Source: Alphaproteobacteria bacterium
GTDB lineage: Bacteria; Pseudomonadota; Alphaproteobacteria; Micropepsales; Micropepsaceae
DNA length: 16,789 nucleotides
NCBI GenBank assembly: GCA_003131925.1
Contig: PKWC01000179.1
Coordinates: 246-17,034, forward strand
Direction of reading: 5' to 3'
Shown: in pieces, positions 1 to 6,589 of the stretch
Numbering within the stretch: position 1 is the stretch's first letter
How the letters are laid out: each line of letters opens with the position of its first letter
Position numbers and translations under genes: made by a program
Notes under the pieces: model-generated
The model's input: only the letters and a program-made list of their open reading frames with translations
Told to the model about the DNA's origin: nothing
The model's database searches: none

Positions 1-683
1 ACGCCCTGCGCGCCGCCCTTGGAATGAAAGCCGTTGTAGCAGCCCATCAGCGCGATGATGAATCCGAACACCGCCACCTTGATCACACCGCTGCGCACGT
101 CGCCCGTGGTCATGAAATCCAGCGTGTTCTTGACGTAGATCGCGCCATTGAACCCGAGACTTTGAGTCGAGACGACATAGCCGCCGAAAACACCGATGGC
201 GTCCGCGACGAGAACGAGCACGGGCATCGTCACGACGGCGGCGACGAGACGCGGCACGACCAGGTATCGAATCGGATTGGTGGACAGGGTGGTCAGCGCA
301 TCGATCTGCTCGGTCACGCGCATGGTGCCGATTTCCGCCGCGATGGCGGCGGCCACGCGGCCGGCCACCATCAAGCCGGCGATCACCGGGCCGAGCTCGC
401 GTGTGATGCCGAGCACGACGATGTTAGGCACCACCGCCTCGGCGCCGAAGCGGTTGCCGCCGATATAGATTTGCAGTGCCAGTGCGCCGCCGGTGAAGAA
501 CGCCGTCAGGCCGACGACCGGCAAGGAGAAATACCCGATGCGCAGCATCTGTTGGCCGATGAGATACCAGTAGATCGGCGGCCGCACGCAGGCGACGAGT
601 GCGGAGAATGTAAAAAGGGCGAGACGCCCCGTCTGGGTGACAAAAGCGATGAATGCGCGGCCGATGCCGGCCAGAATGTTCAT
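1..683 (-). CDS. mlaE: MlaE-family lipid ABC transporter permease (partial, C-terminus off the left edge)
   Basis: This is the membrane permease of an Mla/MCE-type ABC importer, which in Gram-negative bacteria moves phospholipids between outer and inner membrane with an ATPase (MlaF) and an MCE protein (MlaD). About 227 residues are present, begining MNILAGIGRAF. They include hydrophobic segments near residues 45-75 and 140-180 and the family hallmark stretch containing ELGPVIAGLMVAGR, then EIGTMRVTEQIDAL, which touches the ATPase. Family members are usually about 260 residues, so only a short tail is missing. The ATG (683-681) overlaps the alr stop codon as ATGA, fixing the start and implying translational coupling. 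The ATPase and MCE genes would be expected just beyond the window; that is inference from the usual gene order. Family assignment is strong; the lipid carried is not shown. Confidence 0.9.
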   Translation of the reverse strand, partial: MNILAGIGRAFIAFVTQTGRLALFTFSALVACVRPPIYWYLIGQQMLRIGYFSLPVVGLTAFFTGGALALQIYIGGNRFGAEAVVPNIVVLGITRELGPVIAGLMVAGRVAAAIAAEIGTMRVTEQIDALTTLSTNPIRYLVVPRLVAAVVTMPVLVLVADAIGVFGGYVVSTQSLGFNGAIYVKNTLDFMTTGDVRSGVIKVAVFGFIIALMGCYNGFHSKGGAQG

Positions 684-1777
684 GGCGCGCTCACATGGAC
701 GCGGGGCACGCGCGCACCAATTGCCGTCAGGATTTCATAATTCGCCGTCCGCGCTGCTGCCGCGGCCTCTTCCAGCGAAATCGTATCGCCGATGAACTCG
801 ATCTCCGTCCCCACGGTGGCGGAAGGGATTTCGGTGACGTCAAGCGTGATGAGATCCATGGAGACGCGGCCCACGACAGGCGCTCTCATCCCATTGATGG
901 CGCCCATTCCCCTGTTGCCGATCGCGCGCATGAGCCCATCTGCATATCCGAGAGCCACGGTCGCCAGCGTCGTCGGGCGCTCTGCCTGGAAGGTGGCTCC
1001 GTAGCCAACGACTTCCCCCTTGTCAACGCAGCGAAGCTGCAGGACGCGGCCCGTCAGACACGCTACGGTCTTGAAGGCATTCGGCGTACCAGGCTGGGGA
1101 TTGCCCCCGTAAAGCGCGATTCCCGGCCGTGCCAGGTCGAACGCGTAGTCCCGTCCCAGCATCACTCCGCCGGACGCTGCGAGACTCGCCGGCGCGGGCG
1201 GCAGCATTGCGAGCGCCGCGCGAAAGCGCGCGAGTTGCTGCGCGTTCATCTTCGCCGAGGGATCGTCGGAGCAGGCGAGATGGCTCATGACCAGAACGAG
1301 ATTCAAATCTCGCAATCTTTCGCGTGCCTCGGATACGAGCACCGTCGCTTCATAGGCCGGCAGGCCCAAGCGGTTCATCCCGGTGTCGATATGAACGGCT
1401 GCATCGAGACTTGTACGCCGCGAATGCGCAACTGCCGACCAGACCGCGATCTCGTCCAGCGAATTGAGCGTCGGCGTCAGCCGATGTGCAATCAGCGCTT
1501 CCGCGCAGTGTAATGGCGCACCATCGAGAACGAAGATACGCGTGTCTGGAACGATCGGCCGGAGCCTCGCCCCCTCTTCAAGGCGCGCGACAAAAAACGT
1601 ATCGCACCCAATGTTGGCGAGGGCGCGCGCCACAGGTTCCATACCCAGCCCGTAGGCGCCCGCCTTGACCACGCCGGCGATGCGCGTATCTGCGAGCCGA
1701 GCACAGGTGCGGTAATTGTCCACGACGGCAGCAAGCCGCACTGACAGAGTGGCTGTTTCGATATCGGGATTGTTCAT
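680..1777 (-). CDS. alr: Alanine racemase (PLP-dependent)
   Basis: Alanine racemase interconverts L- and D-alanine in the cytoplasm, supplying D-Ala for peptidoglycan. The 365-residue product shows the PLP-lysine segment VVKAGAYGLG with Lys38. The second catalytic base, a tyrosine, lies in GYGATF (about Tyr259), and GRVSMDLITLDVTE is the usual C-terminal domain signature. The common family motif is KANAYG or KADAYG; here it is KAGAYG, a mild variation beside the lysine. I chose the ATG at 1777 because it places ATLSVRL at the normal N-terminal position. An in-frame ATG at 1840 would add 21 residues that do not look like the family. Neither start has a clear Shine-Dalgarno. The gene follows dnaB with a 99-bp gap and its stop overlaps the mlaE start, so dnaB-alr-mlaE probably form one transcript. 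The biosynthetic alr cannot be told from a catabolic dadX by sequence, but the dnaB context favours alr. Confidence 0.94.
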   Translation of the reverse strand: MNNPDIETATLSVRLAAVVDNYRTCARLADTRIAGVVKAGAYGLGMEPVARALANIGCDTFFVARLEEGARLRPIVPDTRIFVLDGAPLHCAEALIAHRLTPTLNSLDEIAVWSAVAHSRRTSLDAAVHIDTGMNRLGLPAYEATVLVSEARERLRDLNLVLVMSHLACSDDPSAKMNAQQLARFRAALAMLPPAPASLAASGGVMLGRDYAFDLARPGIALYGGNPQPGTPNAFKTVACLTGRVLQLRCVDKGEVVGYGATFQAERPTTLATVALGYADGLMRAIGNRGMGAINGMRAPVVGRVSMDLITLDVTEIPSATVGTEIEFIGDTISLEEAAAAARTANYEILTAIGARVPRVHVSAP

Positions 1778-1876
1778 GAGCGGCGGAGAATGACGTGTCG
1801 AAGCACCGCGGTCAAAGCCTTCGCACCGGACTTCCTGCATAGGCCCGACGACGCGGTGAATGACGTCACACTCGGC

Positions 1877-3310
1877 CTAAGCCGCTCGATCGGCGAGATC
1901 CTTGAAGCGGGTGAAGCGGTCGTCGAAGAAGAGTTCGATCTTGGTGGTGGGGCCGTGGCGGTGCTTTTCGACGAGCAGGTCAGCCAGGTGATTGACGCGC
2001 TCCATCTTTTCGCTCCACTTGGTGAATTCCGGATCGTCCTCTTCGGGCTTGCGTGATTTGAGGTAGTAGGCCTCGCGAAAAACGAACATCACCACGTCGG
2101 CATCCTGCTCGATCGAGCCTGACTCGCGCAGATCCGACAGCACCGGCCGCTTGTCGTCGCGGCTGTCGACGCCACGCGACAGTTGCGAACAGGCCAGAAC
2201 CGGCACGTTCAGCTCCTTGGCGAGCGCCTTCAATCCTTTCGTGACTTCAGTGACTTCCTGCACCCTGCTGTCCGAGCGGCGCGTGGGCTCGATGAGCTGG
2301 AGATAATCGATGACCACGAGGCCGATCTGCTTCTCGCGGCGGAAGCGGCGCGCACGCGCGGCGATCTGCGCAATCGAAATGCCGCCGCTGTCGTCGATGT
2401 AGAGCGGCAGCGTGCTCAGATCCTGCATCTTCAGCACGAAGCGCTCCCATTCGGACTCGGCAAACCGGCCGGAGCGAATCTTCGACATCTCGATCTCGGT
2501 CTGCTCGGAGAGTATGCGTGCGGAGAGCTGCTGCGCCGCCATTTCGAGCGAAAAGAAGAGCACGGGCGCCCCGCGTGAAACCGGAACCCCATCCGCCACG
2601 TCCTGGGAATGGAAACGGGCGGCGTTGAAGGCAATATTGGTCGCGAGCGCCGTCTTCCCCATGCCGGGGCGTCCCGCCAGAATCAAAAGATCTGACGGCT
2701 GCAATCCGCCCAACAGGGAATCGATGTCGGCAAAACCGCTCGAAACTCCGGAAATGCGTCCGCCTCGCTGTTGCGCCTTCTCGGCTATCTCGACGGTGCG
2801 CCGCAGCGCCTCGGCGAAGTCGAGCGGACCATCGCCGTAACGGGAAGTTTCCGAAATCCGGTAGAGTGCTTTTTCCGCTTCCGCGATCTGCTCCTGCGGC
2901 GGTTTCTCGAGCGGCGCTTCATAGGCCGTGTTGACGATGTCTTCGCCGATATGGATCAGCGTCCGCCGCACCCAAAGATCGTGCAGGATGCGCGCATAGT
3001 CCCGGACATTGGGAAGCGCGGGCGCGGCCGCCGCGAGATTGGCGAGATAGGAAAGGCCGCCAACTTCGAGCAGCCCCGGATCGGCTTTCATCTGCGCGTG
3101 CAGGGTCAGTGGCGTGATCACGATCCCGCCGCGCTCGAAGCTCGTCGCGATTGCTTCGAACAGCCGCTGGTGCAGCGGATCGTAGAACTGCTCGGGCCTG
3201 AGCAGCATGGACACGCGCTCAATCGCCCGATTGTCCACGAAAATCGCGCCAAGCAGAGCCTGCTCGACGTCGATATCATAGGGGACGTGGCGATAGACCT
3301 CTTGTTCCAT
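1877..3310 (-). CDS. dnaB: Replicative DNA helicase DnaB
   Basis: DnaB is the hexameric 5'-to-3' helicase that unwinds the replication fork and binds primase. The 477-residue protein is full length (E. coli DnaB is 471). The N-terminal primase-interacting domain starts at VPYDIDVEQALLGAIF. After a linker, the RecA-like motor has Walker A GRPGMGKT (213-220, Lys219), catalytic Glu256 in FFSLEM, Walker B LVVIDYLQL (331-339, Asp335), the DNA-loop motif SQLSRGVDSR, and the arginine-finger region EKHRHGPT near residue 450. The ATG at 3310 gives the expected N-terminus. No intein or insertion is apparent. In many alphaproteobacteria rpsF-rpsR-rplI lie just upstream; here cfa takes that place, so the ribosomal genes are elsewhere. 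The downstream order alr then mlaE agrees with a core chromosomal location. Confidence 0.97.
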   Translation of the reverse strand: MEQEVYRHVPYDIDVEQALLGAIFVDNRAIERVSMLLRPEQFYDPLHQRLFEAIATSFERGGIVITPLTLHAQMKADPGLLEVGGLSYLANLAAAAPALPNVRDYARILHDLWVRRTLIHIGEDIVNTAYEAPLEKPPQEQIAEAEKALYRISETSRYGDGPLDFAEALRRTVEIAEKAQQRGGRISGVSSGFADIDSLLGGLQPSDLLILAGRPGMGKTALATNIAFNAARFHSQDVADGVPVSRGAPVLFFSLEMAAQQLSARILSEQTEIEMSKIRSGRFAESEWERFVLKMQDLSTLPLYIDDSGGISIAQIAARARRFRREKQIGLVVIDYLQLIEPTRRSDSRVQEVTEVTKGLKALAKELNVPVLACSQLSRGVDSRDDKRPVLSDLRESGSIEQDADVVMFVFREAYYLKSRKPEEDDPEFTKWSEKMERVNHLADLLVEKHRHGPTTKIELFFDDRFTRFKDLADRAA

Positions 3311-3361
3311 TCCGCGGATGCCCGATTGCGCAAGTGGAGGGGAGGCGAATCAAACGAGAGA

Positions 3362-3386
3362 GCGGGGCCGCCGCAAGGCCGCCCGC
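3362..3386 (-). terminator. Possible hairpin between cfa and dnaB
   Basis: In the 109-bp gap between cfa and dnaB, arms GCGGGGCC (3362-3369) and GGCC-gc-CCGC (3377-3386) can pair as eight GC base pairs with a 2-nt bulge and a 7-nt loop. It lies about 34-58 nt past the cfa stop in the direction of transcription. There is no real T-run after it, so it is at best a weak or Rho-assisted terminator. It could equally be an mRNA-stabilising structure. Confidence 0.25.
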
Positions 3387-3419
3387 ATCATTGCCCACAG
3401 CTAAATTGCCGGTGTGCCG

Positions 3420-4664
3420 CTACGCCGCGCGGACCTGGCGCGGCATCGCTTCGGTTCCCGCAAAGCGCATGGTCCGCTCGGATTCGAACATGTAATCGCG
3501 GGTCAGCGGCAGCGTGCCGATGCATTTGGTCAGCTGAATCTGGTACACGACCTGCCCATCATGGCGGAATGCCATTTCAGCGCCCGCAAGATAAAACTCC
3601 CACATGCGGCAGAAGCGCTCGTCGTAAAGTTCAGCCACAATGGACCGATGCGCTTTGAACCGCCGGCGCCATTCCTTCAGTGTCTCGGCATAGTGCAGCC
3701 TGAGCACTTCTATATCGGTAACGATCAGACCAGCACGCTCGATCGCGGGCAGCACCTCGCTCAACGCGGGTGCGTACCCGCCGGGGAAAATGTACTTCGC
3801 CGTCCAGGGGCTCGTGACGCCCGGTCCGTCGGTGCGCCCGATCGTATGCAGGAGTGCGACGCCATCGTCGGCGAGAAGTGCGCGCAGCTTATCGAAGAAG
3901 GCCCGATAATAGGGCACGCCGACATGCTCGAACATGCCGACCGACACGATGCGGTCGAACGTGCCGCTGAGCGCGCGGTAGTCCACAAGTTCGAAACGGC
4001 AGCGCTCCGCAAGGCCGGCATTCTCGGCCCGGCTCCTTGAGAGCGCGATCTGCTCTTCCGACAGAGTCACGCCCAGCACGTTGGCACCGCAGTCTCGTGC
4101 GAGATCGAGCGCCAGCCCGCCCCAGCCCGACCCGATGTCGAGGACTCTGAGGCCTGGTGTGTCGAGGTGGAGCTTGGCGGCAATGTGCCGTTTCTTGCCG
4201 ACCTGCGCTTCTTCGAGCGTTTCACCTGGCGCGGAAAAATACGCGCAGGAATATTGGCGGTCGCGATCGAGGAAAAGATCGTAGAGCTTTCCCGAAAGAT
4301 CGTAATGATGGGCGGCGTTTCTGCGCGCGCGTGAGGAATAATTGAGTTGGGCAAACCGGCGTGTGACCCAGCGCCAGACTCTTTCAGCCTTCAGCACGCC
4401 GCGTGGCGAGGCAAGCGAGAGATTGTACATCAAAAGATCGAGAAGGTCGGCGATGTCGCCGTTTTCCACGGTGAGCCTGCCATCCATGTAGAGCTCGCCC
4501 AGTTTCAACTCCGGATTGAGTGCGAGTTCCACGACCGCGCGGCGGTCATGCAGATGCATGGTCACTTGCGGCGTGCCGACACCAAACGTCGTACGCCGGC
4601 GGCCCGGCGCGATCAGCGTCAGGCTGCCTTTTTTTACGATCGATGCGAGGAGCCGATTGAGCAT
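3420..4664 (-). CDS. cfa: Cyclopropane-fatty-acyl-phospholipid synthase (SAM-dependent)
   Basis: The enzyme adds a methylene from S-adenosylmethionine across the double bond of unsaturated acyl chains in membrane phospholipids, typically in stationary phase or under acid or drying stress. The 414-residue protein has an N-terminal lipid-binding part and a C-terminal methyltransferase fold. Motif I is VLDIGSGWGG (174-183). The residues known to hold the catalytic bicarbonate are all visible: Cys140 in QYSCAYF, Glu246 in SVGMFEHVG, His273 in LLHTIGR, and Tyr358 in WEFYLAGAEMAFR. The ATG at 4664 is preceded by AGGGG about 10 nt upstream, which supports the start. Divergent from the esterase gene, it could share its intergenic control region. 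It lies upstream of and codirectional with dnaB. A relative methylating a different lipid or position (mycolic-acid-type or 10-methyl synthases) is possible but less likely with these residues. Confidence 0.93.
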   Translation of the reverse strand: MLNRLLASIVKKGSLTLIAPGRRRTTFGVGTPQVTMHLHDRRAVVELALNPELKLGELYMDGRLTVENGDIADLLDLLMYNLSLASPRGVLKAERVWRWVTRRFAQLNYSSRARRNAAHHYDLSGKLYDLFLDRDRQYSCAYFSAPGETLEEAQVGKKRHIAAKLHLDTPGLRVLDIGSGWGGLALDLARDCGANVLGVTLSEEQIALSRSRAENAGLAERCRFELVDYRALSGTFDRIVSVGMFEHVGVPYYRAFFDKLRALLADDGVALLHTIGRTDGPGVTSPWTAKYIFPGGYAPALSEVLPAIERAGLIVTDIEVLRLHYAETLKEWRRRFKAHRSIVAELYDERFCRMWEFYLAGAEMAFRHDGQVVYQIQLTKCIGTLPLTRDYMFESERTMRFAGTEAMPRQVRAA

Positions 4665-4705
4665 TCCTGGCCATCCCCTTGCCCTGCAACCTAGCGTATC
4701 AAATC

Positions 4706-4730
4706 AAAGCGGTAAGGAAAATAAAGTTCC
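4706..4730 (-). promoter_or_regulatory. EcfG-like promoter candidate for cfa
   Basis: On the minus strand GGAAC (plus positions 4726-4730) is followed after exactly 16 nt by CTTT (4706-4709). The consensus of the alphaproteobacterial general-stress sigma factor EcfG is GGAAC-N16/17-CGTT, so the -35 is perfect and the -10 has three of four bases. Transcription would start near 4699, roughly 35 nt before the cfa ATG. Stress control of cfa is common in bacteria, which adds weight, but a short motif like this can occur by chance. Confidence 0.3.
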
Positions 4731-4777
4731 AAGGCGCTAAATGGACCTTGGCCGAAACGGCTCGGAAACCGAGTTTT
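4729..4777. other. Inverted repeats in the cfa/esterase divergent region
   Basis: Two small dyads sit between the divergent genes. CCAAGG (4729-4734) and CCTTGG (4746-4751) form a perfect 6-bp inverted repeat with an 11-nt spacer, which overlaps the cfa promoter candidate and could be an operator. CTCGG-AAA-CCGAG (4761-4773) is a 5-bp hairpin followed by TTTT (4774-4777), shaped like a very small terminator or leader hairpin on the plus strand. Both are short and no function is shown. Confidence 0.25.
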
Positions 4778-4833
4778 GTCGCTGGCCAATCCTCGCCCAA
4801 TGACGTAGGGCTGGCGCGTCGAAGGAACAGGTG

Positions 4834-5775
4834 ATGGTACCTAATAAAGCAAGCTTGACAGCCGAGCTGCTAAGGCTGGGCATTCGTCTTTTTCTGAAGC
4901 CGGGGATGCATCCCGGCATCAGCATAGCCGTCCGGCGCCAACGGCTGCAGGCGTACGAGCCTTGGGTGCGGCGAGTCCCGGGCGGAACCGAGACGATCGA
5001 ACAGGCGCTGGGCACAGTTCGGGCGACCTGCGTGACGCGGCCCGAGGCGGAACCCGGCCGCCATATCCTCTTCCTGCACGGCGGCGGCTATATCACCGGA
5101 TCACCGGCACTTTACGGTCACGTCATGTGGCGTTTCGCGGCGGCGGCGCGGGCAAAACTTGTTGCCATCGATTACCGGCTGGCGCCGGAGCATCCGTTCC
5201 CGGCAGCCCTGGACGACGCGCTCACCGCCTGGCAGGCGCTGCTCGCCGATGGCGTGGACCCGCGGCAATGCGCAATACTGGGCGACTCGGCTGGCGGAGG
5301 CCTCGCGCTCGCGCTGGCGCTCAGGCTGCGCGACGAGGGAGGCCCGCTGCCCGCAGCCGTCGTCGCACTGTCGCCCTGGACCGATCTCGCGATCACCGGT
5401 GAGTCGTGCTCGCAGGACGCTGCCGATCCCATGCTGAAATCCGACTGTCTGAAGCCCTTCGCCGCGCAGTATCTGGACGGCGCTGATCCTCGCCATCCTT
5501 ACGCCTCGCCCCTTTACGGCGATCTGCGAGGCCTGCCGCCGACGCTCCTTCAGGTCGGCAGCGACGAAATCCTGCGTGACGACTCCATTCGGATTGCGGA
5601 GCGGATGCGCGAAGCCGGCTGCAATGTAACGCTCGAAGTCTGGCCGCGCATGCCGCATGTCTGGCATGCATTTGCGCCGCTGATGCCGGAAGCGCGGCGC
5701 GGCATCGCCCGCGTGGGCGCGTTCGTGCAGGAGTGGACGGCGGTGGGCGAAGGCGTTGGGAACTACACCAACTGA
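4834..5775 (+). CDS. Alpha/beta hydrolase, hormone-sensitive lipase (HSL) family esterase
   Basis: This is a serine hydrolase of the bacterial HSL (family IV) esterase group, which cleaves short- to medium-chain esters in the cytoplasm; its substrate cannot be read from sequence. The 313-residue protein has the oxyanion-hole motif HGGG (82-85) and the nucleophile elbow GDSAGGG with Ser152. The acid is Asp244 in VGSDEILRDDS and the base His275 in MPHVWHAF, so the triad is complete. DYRLAPEHPFPAA is also a family signature. GTG (4831) and ATG (4834) are adjacent candidate starts. GAAGGA at 4821-4826 lies 7 nt from the ATG but only 4 nt from the GTG, so I chose the ATG. There is no signal peptide. 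It is divergent from cfa and its last 13 bp overlap the end of the convergent secreted-protein gene. Similar proteins are often labelled acetyl esterase or lipase without further proof. Confidence 0.92.
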   Translation: MVPNKASLTAELLRLGIRLFLKPGMHPGISIAVRRQRLQAYEPWVRRVPGGTETIEQALGTVRATCVTRPEAEPGRHILFLHGGGYITGSPALYGHVMWRFAAAARAKLVAIDYRLAPEHPFPAALDDALTAWQALLADGVDPRQCAILGDSAGGGLALALALRLRDEGGPLPAAVVALSPWTDLAITGESCSQDAADPMLKSDCLKPFAAQYLDGADPRHPYASPLYGDLRGLPPTLLQVGSDEILRDDSIRIAERMREAGCNVTLEVWPRMPHVWHAFAPLMPEARRGIARVGAFVQEWTAVGEGVGNYTN

Positions 5776-6407
5776 TAGCGAATGGTGGATCCGTCGATGG
5801 CTTTCAGCTCGACCTGAACGAGCTGATGGGTTTCGTCGTACCAGACGTCCTGCGAAAACGTGGTGATAATTTCATAGTGGTGTGCGTGTTGGGCGTGACC
5901 GCGGACGATGAGATCGTCCTCACCGCGGTCGACGATCTTGACCGGCTGAACGCTGCCGTCCCTCGGATCAATCGCGGTTTTCTGCGCCACAACTGCCGGG
6001 TTCCATAGGCTGAGAGGTATCGCCGTCAGCGCCAGTTCCCTTTCCCGGCCGTCGCCCTTCACAGTGATCTTGCCGTCGCCGGCGGCCGCATTCGTGCGAT
6101 GCAGCGTGCCGTTGTCGTCCGTCGTCGAATTCATCGCCACGAGGCGGCCATCGGCCCACTGCTCGGCTTCCGTCTGATCGAATTTGTAAAGTGTGAGGAA
6201 CCCCAGGCCGATTTCCACATGCGTCACGATCTGCACGGTCGTATCCCGACCGCAATGCCCGAATCGGACCGAGTTGGTGCCGATCTGCGTACCATCGCGC
6301 AAAACGGCGAAATTCACCGTCGTCGCGTCCGACGCGGCATGAGCACCGGCGGCAAAAAGCGTCGACCACGCGACCAGCGCGCCCAGAGAGATGCGGTACA
6401 GGTGCAT
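5763..6407 (-). CDS. Secreted DUF6134-like protein of unknown function
   Basis: The 214-residue product starts MHLYRISLGALVAW, a clear Sec signal peptide with probable cleavage after the AHA or HAA near residue 24-25, so the mature protein is periplasmic or outer-membrane associated. The remainder looks like an all-beta protein: TVNFAVLRDGTQIGTNSVRF, then repeated short strands, ending IDGSTIRYQLV. I place it tentatively with the DUF6134 proteins, whose function is unknown; the family name is recalled, not searched. The ATG at 6407 is preferred over an in-frame ATG at 6476 because it begins directly at the signal peptide and has GAGAGG 7 nt upstream. The stop lies inside the end of the convergent esterase gene (13-bp overlap). 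It is divergent from hpnN over 182 bp, so coregulation with that gene is possible. Confidence 0.78.
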   Translation of the reverse strand: MHLYRISLGALVAWSTLFAAGAHAASDATTVNFAVLRDGTQIGTNSVRFGHCGRDTTVQIVTHVEIGLGFLTLYKFDQTEAEQWADGRLVAMNSTTDDNGTLHRTNAAAGDGKITVKGDGRERELALTAIPLSLWNPAVVAQKTAIDPRDGSVQPVKIVDRGEDDLIVRGHAQHAHHYEIITTFSQDVWYDETHQLVQVELKAIDGSTIRYQLV

Positions 6408-6540
6408 TATAAGGCCTCTCGTTTCGAGCCGTTTCCGCTCGCCAAGTTGGGCGTTCGTTCTTTTATTCCGACCCATCCGAGATAAACCACAAAAATCTTT
6501 CGCTGGGGTGACTCTGACTCGTTGCCAAATGACATTTCGC

Positions 6541-6566
6541 GGAACCGGGAGGCTGGGCCGCGGGTT
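6541..6566 (+). promoter_or_regulatory. EcfG-like promoter candidate for hpnN
   Basis: GGAAC (6541-6545) is followed after 17 nt by GGTT (6563-6566), close to the EcfG consensus GGAAC-N16/17-CGTT with one -10 mismatch. It lies 23 nt upstream of the hpnN ATG. EcfG is known to control the hopanoid methylase hpnP in Rhodopseudomonas palustris, so stress control of hopanoid transport would make sense. This is a motif-by-eye call. Confidence 0.3.
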
Positions 6567-6589
6567 GGGATTACGGACGATCCCCCCAG

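Noticed and set aside
653..1513. A 286-codon plus-strand frame opposite alr
   Set aside because: It is antisense to a complete alanine racemase and shows no domain.
4737..5015. A minus-strand frame overlapping the start of the esterase gene
   Set aside because: It is antisense to a well-supported hydrolase and fills the divergent promoter region; there is no supporting ribosome binding site.
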